Shown here: one piece after another, positions 1 through 6,834 of the stretch
How positions within the stretch are numbered: position 1 is the first letter of the stretch
How the letters are laid out: every line of letters begins with the position of its first letter
From: Flavobacteriaceae bacterium bin25
GTDB taxonomy: Bacteria > Bacteroidota > Bacteroidia > Flavobacteriales > Flavobacteriaceae
Assembly: GCA_002238525.1 (NCBI GenBank)
Contig: MPMN01000024.1
Location: 1-38,492 of the forward strand
Reading direction: 5' to 3'
Length of the DNA stretch: 38,492 nucleotides
Notes under the pieces: model-generated
Told to the model about the DNA's origin: nothing
The model's database searches: none
The model's input: only the letters and a program-made list of their open reading frames with translations
Translations under genes and position numbers: made by a program

Positions 1-2
1 TA

Positions 3-803
3 TTTTGCAAGAATTCTGTTCAGAAAGCCATGAAACAGAAGCGACGTGAGGAGTTTCTAGTGAAAACCGAGAAGGCCTTAGAGCAGATAGTGATTGCTAC
101 TAAGCGAAAAACAAAACCCCTCAAATGCGAGACTACCATAGCCATAAAAGTGGATAAGGTCGTAGAGAAGCACAAGATGAAGAAGTACTTCCATCTGGAG
201 GTCAAAGAGGGACATTTAGCCTATGGACGGGATAAATCGGCTATTGAGCGGTCAGCGGAGCTGGATGGGGTCTATGCCATTCGGACGAGTCTAAAAGAAG
301 TTCCTCCGTCCAACGAAGCTATCGTCCTTGACTACAAGCGTCTTTCTGCGGTGGAATCGGCCTTTCGGACCATGAAAAACATTTCTTTGAAGATTCGCCC
401 GATTCATCATCGGCGCAAGAAGCGGGTTCAAGCTCATGTGTTTTTGTGTATGCTGGCCTACTATGTGGAATATCATTTGCGTAAAGAACTGGCACCGATT
501 CTATTTAGTGAAGATGATTTGGAAGGAAAACAAGCCCAGGGCAAGGATGTAGTAGCATCTGCTTCAAGTTCAGCCCAGACCAAAACCAAGGTAAGGCGTA
601 AGCGCAACAAAGATGGCGACAAGGTCATGAGTTTTGCCAGCTTGATGAACGAACTGACTGGGGTCATTCGCATTATTGGAAAACCCAATATCTACACAGA
701 CTCAATCCCTGAGGTAGTCATCCTTCATGGTCTAGAGGGAACCAGAAAGCGGGCCTTTGATCTGCTGGGAATTAAAATCCAAGCATCTATTCCCAAGGGT
801 TGA
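3..803 (+). CDS. IS1634-type transposase, 3' part (5' end beyond window)
   Basis: The reading frame is open from the window edge (codons from base 3) to the TGA at 801-803, so the visible 266 residues are the C-terminal part of a longer protein. The segment around residues 110-165 has the signature of IS1634/IS4-like DDE transposases: a Y-K-R stretch, the catalytic Glu in AVESAFRTMK with a Lys seven residues later, then RPIHHRRKKRVQAHVFLCML and AYYVEYHLRKEL. Family members are usually about 550-600 residues, so roughly half is missing here. The charged tail (KVRRKRNKDGDK) precedes a last segment ending KIQASIPKG. Its 3' flank carries the 68-bp repeat at 843-910, taken as the right end of the element. 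Family assignment comes from remembered motifs, not a search. Confidence 0.8.
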   Translation, partial: FCKNSVQKAMKQKRREEFLVKTEKALEQIVIATKRKTKPLKCETTIAIKVDKVVEKHKMKKYFHLEVKEGHLAYGRDKSAIERSAELDGVYAIRTSLKEVPPSNEAIVLDYKRLSAVESAFRTMKNISLKIRPIHHRRKKRVQAHVFLCMLAYYVEYHLRKELAPILFSEDDLEGKQAQGKDVVASASSSAQTKTKVRRKRNKDGDKVMSFASLMNELTGVIRIIGKPNIYTDSIPEVVILHGLEGTRKRAFDLLGIKIQASIPKG

Positions 804-842
804 AAGTTAAGATTTACTGCTCGGTAAATCGAATCCGGATAA

Positions 843-910
843 GAAAATATCACGTCTGAAAATCTTCCAAAATGAAGCGAATTTTTGAATGTGAAATTCA
901 AAATAGGGGG
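843..910 (+). repeat. 68-bp inverted repeat, left copy (putative IS end)
   Basis: This stretch is the exact reverse complement of 4298-4365 over 68 bases. It starts 39 bases after the transposase stop and ends in GGGGG at 906-910, the likely outer edge of the insertion sequence. Inside it, an 8-bp stem (TTTTGAAT / ATTCAAAA, 883-890 and 896-903) around a 5-base loop could form a hairpin. Sequence on both outer sides of the two copies differs, so only the end itself is shared. Confidence 0.85.
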
Positions 911-1237
911 CAGTTATAAGAGATTGAGGGAGAAAAAATCATAAAAATGTAGGGAGTAGTAAATTTTTAAAAATTGGAAACGATGATTTACAACCACTTA
1001 CATAATTCAGATTTGATAAGACGTATAAAAAAGAGCAAAGCATGAGCCTAGTTTATGCCTTAGTTCAAAACTGAATGTTGTTGTTTTGCCGACAAAAAAA
1101 GTGTGATTGCGAGAATCTCACTAAGTGAATTAAAAGGTCATAAGAATATCGAAATGGAAGGGAGTAGGGCTAAATATATTTATAAAACAATCCATAGATT
1201 CTTTTGTGTCTTTCATTTTCAAATGGATATTATTGTT
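911..1237. other. AT-rich spacer between IS end and fic promoter region
   Basis: No gene was recognised. The stretch has no open frame with family features and no tRNA or strong terminator. Two short GGGAGTAG copies (about 950 and 1163) are the only repetition seen. Confidence 0.5.
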
Positions 1238-1245
1238 TATGTTTG
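1238..1245 (+). promoter_or_regulatory. Candidate -7 box for fic (TATGTTTG)
   Basis: TATGTTTG matches the Bacteroidota -7 consensus TAnnTTTG and lies 88 bases before the fic start. No good -33 TTTG is found 19-21 bases upstream, so the call rests on one box. The 24-bp repeats begin six bases downstream, so they would fall within the initially transcribed region. Confidence 0.35.
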
Positions 1246-1250
1246 CACTA

Positions 1251-1322
1251 ATTAATAATTTTAACACGTCATTAATTAATAATATTAACACAGCACTGAT
1301 TAATAAGATTATTTACAGTAAA
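1251..1322 (+). repeat. Three 24-bp-spaced direct repeats upstream of fic
   Basis: The core ATTAATAA occurs at 1251, 1275 and 1299, exactly 24 bases apart. Units one and two agree at 19 of 24 positions (ATTAATAAT, then TTAACAC). Unit three keeps ATTAATAA but degenerates after it. The array ends 11 bases before the fic ATG. Evenly spaced repeats in this position suggest an operator for a DNA-binding protein, possibly the Fic protein itself through its N-terminal region. That role is inferred. Confidence 0.6.
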
Positions 1323-1332
1323 ATTTCAAGCG

Positions 1333-2886
1333 ATGGCTACTCCAGGAGAAAAATTAGCGGAATCACTAGAAAGACTGAAAGTCATTCAAGATAAAGGATT
1401 GGTTGCTATAAAAGCTTCTGATTTAAGTAGGGTACATAGAGAACGATTGGTCAAAAACGGACTTATACGTGAGGTCATTAAAGGTTGGTATATCGCTGCT
1501 CCCCATGATGATATACAAGGTGACAGCACTTCTTGGTATTCCTCCTTTTGGGGGTTTTGTGCAAGGTATTTGGGAGATAGATATAGTGATGATTATTGTG
1601 TATCAGCCGAGCAATCTCTAATGCTCCATGCCGAAAACAGCTCTGTTCCAACACAATTGATCATACGTTCTACCAAAGGAAACAATTCTCCCACGATGTT
1701 ATTGTTTGGCACATCACTATTTGTTATGAAATCACCGTTGCCAAATATTGCTGAGATAGAAGAAAAGAACGGTATTAGAATTGTAAATCTACCGTCGTCA
1801 ATAATATATTCCACACCATCCATATTTTCAAGGCACCCCATAGAATCACGAACAGCTCTGATAATGATTAAAGATGCATCTGAACTCCTAAGTATTTTAC
1901 TTGACGGCGGACATTCAACCATAGCAGGAAGGTTGGTCGGTGCATATAGGAATATAGGACAGGATAATATTGCGGATAATATCCTAAAAACCATGAAAGC
2001 TGCTGACTATGACGTTAGAGAAACGGACCCATTTGAAACACCAACCCCCATTAAGCTGGATTTTAGGGAGCGCTCACCTTATGTGAATCGTATAAAATTC
2101 ATGTGGGAGACTATGAGGAAGGATATAATAGATATATTTCCGAAAGCCCCTGGAATTCCTAAAGACAAAGGCTCCTATATCAAGGATATCGAAGAAATTT
2201 ATACTGCGGATGCCTATCACTCTTTGTCCATTGAGCGTTACACGGTGTCACTTGAACTCATTGAACGTGTAAGAAGTGGCGCATGGGATGTTGAGGAAAA
2301 TGAAGAAGACCGAAAACAAAAAGATGCCATGGCGGCTAGAGGCTACTGGCAGGCGTTTAACGTTGTAAAAGAAAGTGTTGTGCAAATTTTGAACGGGGAA
2401 AATGCAGGTAAAATTGTAGATAATGACCATCATGATTGGTATCGGGAATTATTCGCACCGAGTGTAATCATTGGGTTTTTAAAGGCTTCGTACTTAGCTG
2501 GATATAGGAATATTCAGGTATATATTGGTCAATCCAAGCACACACCCGTCAATAAAGATGGGGTAAGGGATGTAATGCCCTTACTTTTTGAATTATTGGA
2601 AAATGAGGAAGAGGCAAGTGTACGTGCAGTATTGGGGCATTTCATTTTTGTTTACACCCATCCCTATGTTGATGGTAATGGCCGCATGGGAAGATTTCTA
2701 ATGAATGCCATGTTGGCCTCTGGAGGTTACCCTTGGACCATAATCCCTGTGGAAAAAAGGGATACCTATATGAATGCTTTGGAAGGCGCAAGTTTTGGAC
2801 AAGATATAAAACCCTTTGCAGCATATATTGCTTATTTGGTTGATGCAGGACTAAAAGGAAAGCCAATAGCCAAAAAGTTGAAATGA
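1333..2886 (+). CDS. Fic-domain AMP-transferase with N-terminal AbiEi-like region
   Basis: The 517-residue protein carries the Fic catalytic motif HPYVDGNGRMGR at residues 443-454, matching HPFx(D/E)GNGRxxR. Fic enzymes transfer AMP from ATP to hydroxyl side chains of target proteins. Residues about 296-306 (YHSLSIERYTV) match the inhibitory (S/T)xxxE(G/N) helix of class II Fic proteins, which blocks ATP until relieved, although Arg follows the Glu where Gly or Asn is usual. Residues 1-230 resemble the winged-helix and C-terminal parts of AbiEi-type antitoxins (IKASDLSRVHRERLVKNGLIREVIKGWYIA), giving a regulator-enzyme fusion. The start at 1333 follows three regular repeats and a TATGTTTG box, so self-regulation is plausible. 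The gene lies inside the segment bounded by the 68-bp inverted repeats, beside a toxin-antitoxin pair, and was probably gained horizontally. The cellular target is unknown. Confidence 0.9.
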   Translation: MATPGEKLAESLERLKVIQDKGLVAIKASDLSRVHRERLVKNGLIREVIKGWYIAAPHDDIQGDSTSWYSSFWGFCARYLGDRYSDDYCVSAEQSLMLHAENSSVPTQLIIRSTKGNNSPTMLLFGTSLFVMKSPLPNIAEIEEKNGIRIVNLPSSIIYSTPSIFSRHPIESRTALIMIKDASELLSILLDGGHSTIAGRLVGAYRNIGQDNIADNILKTMKAADYDVRETDPFETPTPIKLDFRERSPYVNRIKFMWETMRKDIIDIFPKAPGIPKDKGSYIKDIEEIYTADAYHSLSIERYTVSLELIERVRSGAWDVEENEEDRKQKDAMAARGYWQAFNVVKESVVQILNGENAGKIVDNDHHDWYRELFAPSVIIGFLKASYLAGYRNIQVYIGQSKHTPVNKDGVRDVMPLLFELLENEEEASVRAVLGHFIFVYTHPYVDGNGRMGRFLMNAMLASGGYPWTIIPVEKRDTYMNALEGASFGQDIKPFAAYIAYLVDAGLKGKPIAKKLK

Positions 2887-3075
2887 TTGAGTTTGTATGT
2901 AAGATATAGAGCAACTATTTCTTTCGCATTACGTTTTCTCTCTTCAAATTTCTGAATATATGAAGGGGGAAAAGCCAGTGCAATCAGCAAATTTTTGCTG
3001 GGGTAACGCAGCATTCTGCCTTAACTGCTTTACTCTTTTTCCTAGTTCAAAATACGCAGTAGATTTTTGCTTCAT
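2832..3075 (-). pseudogene. XRE-type helix-turn-helix regulator remnant, frameshifted
   Basis: Reading the minus strand from an ATG at 3073-3075 gives MKQKSTAYFELGKRVKQLRQ and then a sequence like the start of a Cro/C1-type HTH (KFADCTGFSP). At a run of five Cs (bases about 2966-2970) the frame breaks. The next frame continues the fold with SYIQKFEERKRNAKEI, the usual recognition helix and following segment, and runs to 2832, overlapping the 3' end of fic on the other strand. One base fewer in the C-run would join the two parts. The family call is from pattern only. It may be a decayed regulator of the neighbouring TA genes, or a sequencing slip. Confidence 0.5.
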
Positions 3076-3137
3076 TTCCGCCGATTCCACAACAAAGTGA
3101 TTAGAGCCACTTAATTTAAATGTAATCCATAATTTTT

Positions 3138-3164
3138 GTCCCTAAAAAAGCATATTTTTGGGAC
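3138..3164 (+). promoter_or_regulatory. Inverted repeat and -7 box before the antitoxin gene (likely operator)
   Basis: GTCCCTAAAAA (3138-3148) and TTTTTGGGAC (3155-3164) form an imperfect palindrome with one unpaired T. TATTTTTG at 3153-3160, inside the right arm, fits the Bacteroidota -7 box. The GTG start of the antitoxin lies 16 bases further on. A palindrome covering the promoter of a TA operon fits autoregulation by the antitoxin, as known for AbiEi. This is an inference from position. Confidence 0.5.
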
Positions 3165-3180
3165 ATAGTAATAAATAGAA

Positions 3181-3786
3181 GTGAGTGTAAAGAACCAGAT
3201 AAAGGCTGAAATCCAAAAAAAAGAGAGGGGGAAAATCGTTGTCCCATCCGACTTTGAATGGTCTTATGGTGTGGAGAACATCAAAAAATCCTTGTTGCGA
3301 CTTTCCAAAGAGGGTTTTTTAGAACATCTGGCACGGGGCATCTACCTATTCCCGGAAGAAGATGAGCTGCTGGGCAAACTGTACCCTGACATTGTCACCA
3401 TTGCAGAGCAAATCGCACGGAGAGATAGGGCACAAATCATACCGACCGGGGCCCAGGCAATGAATCAATTGGGCCTGTCCACACAGGTTCCATTGAATGC
3501 CGTATTTCTAACCGATGGGTCTCCCCGAACGATAAAAGTGGGGAACAGAACCATTAAGTTCAAAAAGGTCAGCCCAAAGAATTTAGCAGCTAAAGGAACC
3601 ATTAGCGGATTGGCCATACAGGCATTGAGAGAGATAGGAAAGGATAACCTTACCGATGGACAACTGGAAACCATAATTACTCAATTAAAAAATGAGGATC
3701 CTGAAAATCTGTACCATGATTTACGGTTGGCCCCTTCTTGGATAGCGGATATCTTTGGGAAAATTCTAATGTACTATTATGAATGA
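3181..3786 (+). CDS. AbiEi/DUF6088-type antitoxin and transcriptional regulator
   Basis: The 201-residue protein starts with a short winged helix (KGKIVV-type segment, then VENIKKSLLRLSKEGFLEHLARGIYLFP at about 27-60). It continues with the conserved core of DUF6088/AbiEi antitoxins (AEQIARRDRAQIIPTGAQAMNQLGLSTQVPLNAVFLTDG at about 75-115, then RTIKVGNRTIKFKKVSPKNLA). In such type IV systems the antitoxin represses its own promoter and opposes the nucleotidyltransferase toxin. The GTG start at 3181 is chosen because it directly follows the palindrome and keeps the winged helix whole. The gene overlaps the next one by 8 bases, typical of a translationally coupled TA pair. The toxin partner is truncated, so this antitoxin may now be an orphan repressor. 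Confidence 0.82.
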   Translation: MSVKNQIKAEIQKKERGKIVVPSDFEWSYGVENIKKSLLRLSKEGFLEHLARGIYLFPEEDELLGKLYPDIVTIAEQIARRDRAQIIPTGAQAMNQLGLSTQVPLNAVFLTDGSPRTIKVGNRTIKFKKVSPKNLAAKGTISGLAIQALREIGKDNLTDGQLETIITQLKNEDPENLYHDLRLAPSWIADIFGKILMYYYE

Positions 3787-4465
3787 ATTTGTGTGCCTTG
3801 ACCAAGCACAACGCTTGAATATATTCACCCAAACTGGGGCAAAGACAGGGCTTTCCGCTTTCGCTGTTGAAAAAGACTGGTGGGTCACCCAGATGTTAGG
3901 AATCGTTTTTGATCTGCCTTATGCTGAATCCCTAGTATTCAAAGGGGGCACTTCATTGAGTAAGGGATATAATCTTATACAACGGTTTTCAGAAGATATA
4001 GACTTGGCCATAGACCGTGCTTATTTTGGCAGAGCGGGTGAGAGATCTAGATCACAAATCAATAAATTGCGGAGGGCAAGTACAAAATTCATTTCAACAA
4101 AATTTATTGATGATATAATTACTGGAATCGAACAACGACAACTTACAATTATATCCATAGGTGTGGAGCCATTCGAAGGTTCGGATGCTGATCCTTTACG
4201 AATCTATGTTACCTACGAGCCTCTGACACAAAAAAGTGATTATCTTCCACCACGCATACTTCTGGAAATCAGTTGCAGATCATTAAGACTGAACTTCCCC
4301 CCTATTTTGAATTTCACATTCAAAAATTCGCTTCATTTTGGAAGATTTTCAGACGTGATATTTTCCTATATACAAGTGTTTAAGTGGTATAGATTACTCA
4401 AAAAAAAGTGTGAAAGTCGGGTTAGTGTACAAGAAGAGTGCTCGCAATATAGCAGGTTACCTTAA
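3779..4465 (+). pseudogene. AbiEii-type nucleotidyltransferase toxin, C-terminus replaced by IS end
   Basis: Residues 1-170 match AbiEii/DUF1814 toxins: FAVEKDWWVTQML at about 28-40, the nucleotidyltransferase motif GGTSLSKGYNLIQRFSED and IDLAID at about 57-80, and LPPRILLEISCRSLR at about 157-171. Family members continue from here for about 100 or more residues. In this frame the coding sequence instead enters the 68-bp repeat at 4298 and runs through it to a stop at 4463-4465, adding about 56 foreign residues. The catalytic GS and DxD part is present but the C-terminal helical domain is missing, so activity is doubtful. Insertion of an IS and later deletion of its body would explain this. 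The remaining 3' end of the gene was not found downstream. Confidence 0.8.
4298..4365 (-). repeat. 68-bp inverted repeat, right copy (IS end remnant)
   Basis: This is identical to the reverse complement of 843-910. It starts exactly where the toxin gene loses family similarity, and sequence after 4365 does not continue the known IS. It is therefore either a solo end left after deletion or the opposite end of a related element. Perfect identity with the left copy points to a recent event. Confidence 0.85.
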
Positions 4466-4702
4466 CATCTGCAAAAGTTTTCATTTTCTTTCATTTTAGG
4501 TAACTTTTTTTTGTTAAAAAAATCACTTAACGAAAGTTAAATCACGTCTAAAGCCTTGCTTTCAGCAAGAAGTTACAAAAAAACAGGTAACCGAATAGAT
4601 CACTTTTTAAATACAAAAATAGCTAACCAGATGAAATATAAAATTTAAACTCTTGATTATCATAAAGTTAGCTATTACATGATACAATATAAAATGGTTT
4701 CG
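4366..4702. other. Spacer between IS remnant and tRNA-Pro
   Basis: No gene is seen beyond the tail of the truncated toxin frame. The stretch contains several copies of AGGTAAC/GTTACCT (4457-4463, 4498-4504, 4585-4591). The second is followed by a run of T, a possible but weak terminator with a long loop. A small hairpin CTTGCT/AGCAAG sits at 4555-4569. No copy of the tRNA 3' end, as an attachment site would require, was found. Confidence 0.4.
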
Positions 4703-4776
4703 TCGGGATGACAGGATTTGAACCTGCGACCCCACGCACCCCATGCGTGTGCGCTACCAGGCTGCGCCACATCCCG
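4703..4776 (-). tRNA. tRNA-Pro (anticodon GGG)
   Basis: On the minus strand the 74-base sequence folds as a standard cloverleaf. The acceptor stem is CGGGATG pairing with CATCCCG and the discriminator base is A. The D arm is GCGCAGCCTGGTAGCGC, the anticodon stem CACGC/GCGTG closes the loop ATGGGGT (anticodon GGG), and the T arm contains GGTTCAAATCC. CCA is not encoded. It reads CCC and CCU proline codons. Its 3' end faces the accessory region at 1-4700, a common arrangement at island borders, but no duplicated 3' end was found. Confidence 0.95.
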
Positions 4777-4796
4777 AATAATCATTTGGAAATGGG

Positions 4797-4804
4797 CAAA
4801 TATA
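4797..4804 (-). promoter_or_regulatory. Candidate -7 box for tRNA-Pro (TATATTTG)
   Basis: TATATTTG on the minus strand matches TAnnTTTG and lies 20 bases before the first base of the mature tRNA, a suitable distance. The -33 box is poor. The dispersed repeat at 4821-4848 begins just upstream and may have replaced the original upstream promoter. Confidence 0.5.
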
Positions 4805-4820
4805 AACTTTAAATAGCTTT

Positions 4821-4848
4821 TAAAGTTGCATTAATGGGTTGATTCTAG
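4821..4848 (+). repeat. Dispersed repeat family 2, copy A
   Basis: The copy starts TAAAGTTGCATTAATGGGTT and continues GATTCTAG. The same end appears reversed at 19110-19133 (identical over the first 20 bases) and at 37658-37686 (one base longer in the centre). Beyond about 28 bases the copies diverge. It looks like a shared end of unknown mobile DNA. Confidence 0.65.
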
Positions 4849-5096
4849 TGTTGATAGGGTGAAATCTACCGATGATAGGTCAATATACTAAATCCAAATC
4901 ATGAGCATAAGTTTGCCCTATGATTAAAGTTTTTATTCGGGCTATGCTCAGTTGATTATTTGACGCTTTAACCAATACAAATCGCTAATCTATTCTTTAT
5001 TATCAACTATCCCTGAAAGGATTGGATAGTTATAATTCTCTGTACTAAAAATATATTTAACTTCGTTTGTCGCCGTAATGATTATTTTGCTTTATG

Positions 5097-5215
5097 CTAG
5101 TTTGTCAAAATCGACATTTTAATCCTGATAATCAACCACTTATAAATCTATCCACTACTTTACAACCCTCCTACTTGAACCGTTTTAATCGGTACATCGG
5201 GGGAAATAGATGATC
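5097..5215 (+). mobile_element. Degraded copy of the MITE-like element (one end)
   Basis: The segment begins at a TATG (5093-5096) and reads CTAGTTTGTCAAAATCGACATT, a decayed version of the terminal repeat of the element at 19507-19930. It aligns with the reverse complement of 19811-19930 to about 5215, with a perfect 33-base match (5126-5158 against 19867-19899). No opposite end is present before the gene at 5289, so this copy is truncated. The spacer before it (4849-5092) holds no gene. It contains an 8-bp inverted repeat, AACTATCC/GGATAGTT, at 5005-5031. Confidence 0.75.
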
Positions 5216-5288
5216 TGTGCATTCAGCATTGAAATATACCTTAAAATGCCTGAATTTTGCTACTTTGCTACCCCTTTAGTACTCTTTT

Positions 5289-6449
5289 ATGAACTATATT
5301 TTATTGTCTATTTTTCTGCTTTTAAGCCCTTGTATTCTTATCTACTGCCAAGATAGACCAGATAATCCACCGATAATTGAAACACCCAATGAAATTGACT
5401 ATCTACATGAGATCGTCGTTGATAGTCTCGATATTCCCTGGGGAATGGATTTTATTTCTGAAAACGAGCTGTTGATTACAGAGAAAAAAGGAGAATTGAT
5501 TTATGCAGTTGATGGATCTAAAACACAGATTACCAACCTACCGAATGTTTATGTTAGAGGTCAAGGTGGCTTGCTTGATGTTGCATTACATCCAGAATAT
5601 GAAGTAAATAATATCATCTATTTAGTTGCCTCAACTAATACCGAAGAGGATGATAAAGGGGGAAATACTGCATTATATAGTGCCGTTTTAAACCTCCAAG
5701 ATTTTCAACTAGATGATCTGACTCTGCTCTATAAGGCTACTCCTAATACCAATAAAGGCCAGCACTGGGGTTCAAGAATTGTATTTGATGACCAAGGATA
5801 CCTTTATTTTGCTATTGGAGACAGAGGCCAAAGAGATATTACGCCGCAAGATTTGAGCACAGATGGAGGGAAAATCTATCGTCTAAATCTCGACGGCACC
5901 ATCCCTAGTGATAATCCTTTCGTAGGCGAACCAGGAGTTAAAGAAGCGATTTTTTCCTATGGACATAGAAATCCCCAAGGAATGATTTTTCATCCAGAAA
6001 AAAAACAGTTGTGGCTCAACGAACACGGACCCCGTGGAGGGGATGAAATTAATATTTCTCTAAAAGGACGTAATTATGGCTGGCCCGAAATTACCTATGG
6101 TATTAACTATAGTGGAACCATAATTACCAATCAAACTCATAAAGAAGGAATGGAGCAGCCATTTTATTATTGGACGCCCTCCATAGGTCCAAGCGGTATG
6201 GCTATTTTAACCTCCGATATTTACCCACAGTGGAAAGGAAATATTTTTGTAGGCTCATTGAGATTTGAATACCTGGAAAGATTGGTCATTGAAGATGATA
6301 AAGTCGTTAAACGAGAAAAAATTCTAGATAAAATAGGTAGAGTACGCAATGTTGTGGAAGGTCCTGATGGGTATCTGTATGTTGGTGTGGAAAATCTTGG
6401 TATTGTAAGAATCATTCCAAAAAATGAAACTATTTCTCTTGGGCTATAG
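5289..6449 (+). CDS. PQQ-dependent sugar dehydrogenase (sGDH/aldose dehydrogenase-like), exported
   Basis: The 386-residue protein begins with a hydrophobic export signal (about residues 1-20, ending near IYCQD). It then has the six-bladed propeller signatures of the soluble aldose-sugar dehydrogenase family: LDIPWGMDF at about 46-54, GQGGLLDVALHPEY at about 90-103, GQHWGSRIVFDDQGYLYFAIGD with its His near residue 159, YGHRNPQGM near 228, and NEHGPRGGDEIN near 242. These positions hold PQQ, calcium and the catalytic His in the family. It would oxidise aldoses or related substrates in the periplasm and pass electrons on. The cytochrome c gene overlaps its 3' end by 26 bases, and a dehydrogenase-cytochrome pair makes sense as an electron-transfer unit. 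The true substrate cannot be read from the sequence. Confidence 0.88.
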   Translation: MNYILLSIFLLLSPCILIYCQDRPDNPPIIETPNEIDYLHEIVVDSLDIPWGMDFISENELLITEKKGELIYAVDGSKTQITNLPNVYVRGQGGLLDVALHPEYEVNNIIYLVASTNTEEDDKGGNTALYSAVLNLQDFQLDDLTLLYKATPNTNKGQHWGSRIVFDDQGYLYFAIGDRGQRDITPQDLSTDGGKIYRLNLDGTIPSDNPFVGEPGVKEAIFSYGHRNPQGMIFHPEKKQLWLNEHGPRGGDEINISLKGRNYGWPEITYGINYSGTIITNQTHKEGMEQPFYYWTPSIGPSGMAILTSDIYPQWKGNIFVGSLRFEYLERLVIEDDKVVKREKILDKIGRVRNVVEGPDGYLYVGVENLGIVRIIPKNETISLGL

Positions 6450-6834
6450 TGTCGCTTCAGCAACTATATTTTTCTCTATTGATCAACAAAAGACACTAAA
6501 GCAAAGCATTGAAGATGGAAAAATGATTTATACCGATTTTTGTTTGCAATGTCATTTAGCCGATGGACAAGGAGTTGAAGGTGTTTTCCCACCTTTAGCA
6601 GATGCTGACTATCTTTTTGAAGATATCAACAGAAGTATTGCGGGGATAAAATATGGAATGAGCGGTCCAATAACAGTCAATGATGTATTGTATGATGGAC
6701 TGATGACTAATCAAGGGCTTGAAGACCAAGAAGTCGCAGATGTGATGAATTATATATTGAACAGCTGGGGAAATAGCTTTGATGAGATTATTACATCTGA
6801 ACGTGTAAAATCAGTGGAATCCCCCAATGATTAG
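6424..6834 (+). CDS. Mono-haem cytochrome c, exported
   Basis: The 136-residue protein has a short N-terminal hydrophobic export segment (residues 1-19) and one CLQCH haem-binding motif at about 40-44. It continues with HLADGQGVEGVFPPLADADYL, as in class I cytochromes of the cytochrome c oxidase cbb3/Cyt_C group. A Met in the GLMTNQGLED segment (about residue 99) is the probable sixth ligand. The start at 6424 lies inside the preceding dehydrogenase gene, so the two are likely translated together. The expected role is to accept electrons from that dehydrogenase in the periplasm. The overlap of 8 bases with the next gene keeps it in the same transcript. Confidence 0.88.
   Translation: MKLFLLGYSVASATIFFSIDQQKTLKQSIEDGKMIYTDFCLQCHLADGQGVEGVFPPLADADYLFEDINRSIAGIKYGMSGPITVNDVLYDGLMTNQGLEDQEVADVMNYILNSWGNSFDEIITSERVKSVESPND

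Noticed and set aside
1206-1394. 62-codon open frame across the fic repeats, with a repetitive NTSLINNINTALINK-like product
   Set aside because: The repetition merely reflects the 24-base DNA repeats, and the frame overlaps the well-supported fic start.
4466-4702. Tandem AGGTAAC motifs and a T-run as a terminator or attachment site beside tRNA-Pro
   Set aside because: The loop would be about 34 bases and no duplicate of the tRNA 3' end exists in the window.
5005-5031. 8-bp inverted repeat with weak similarity to the MITE interior
   Set aside because: The match is about 20 of 26 bases with a gap in AT-rich DNA, not enough to call another copy.
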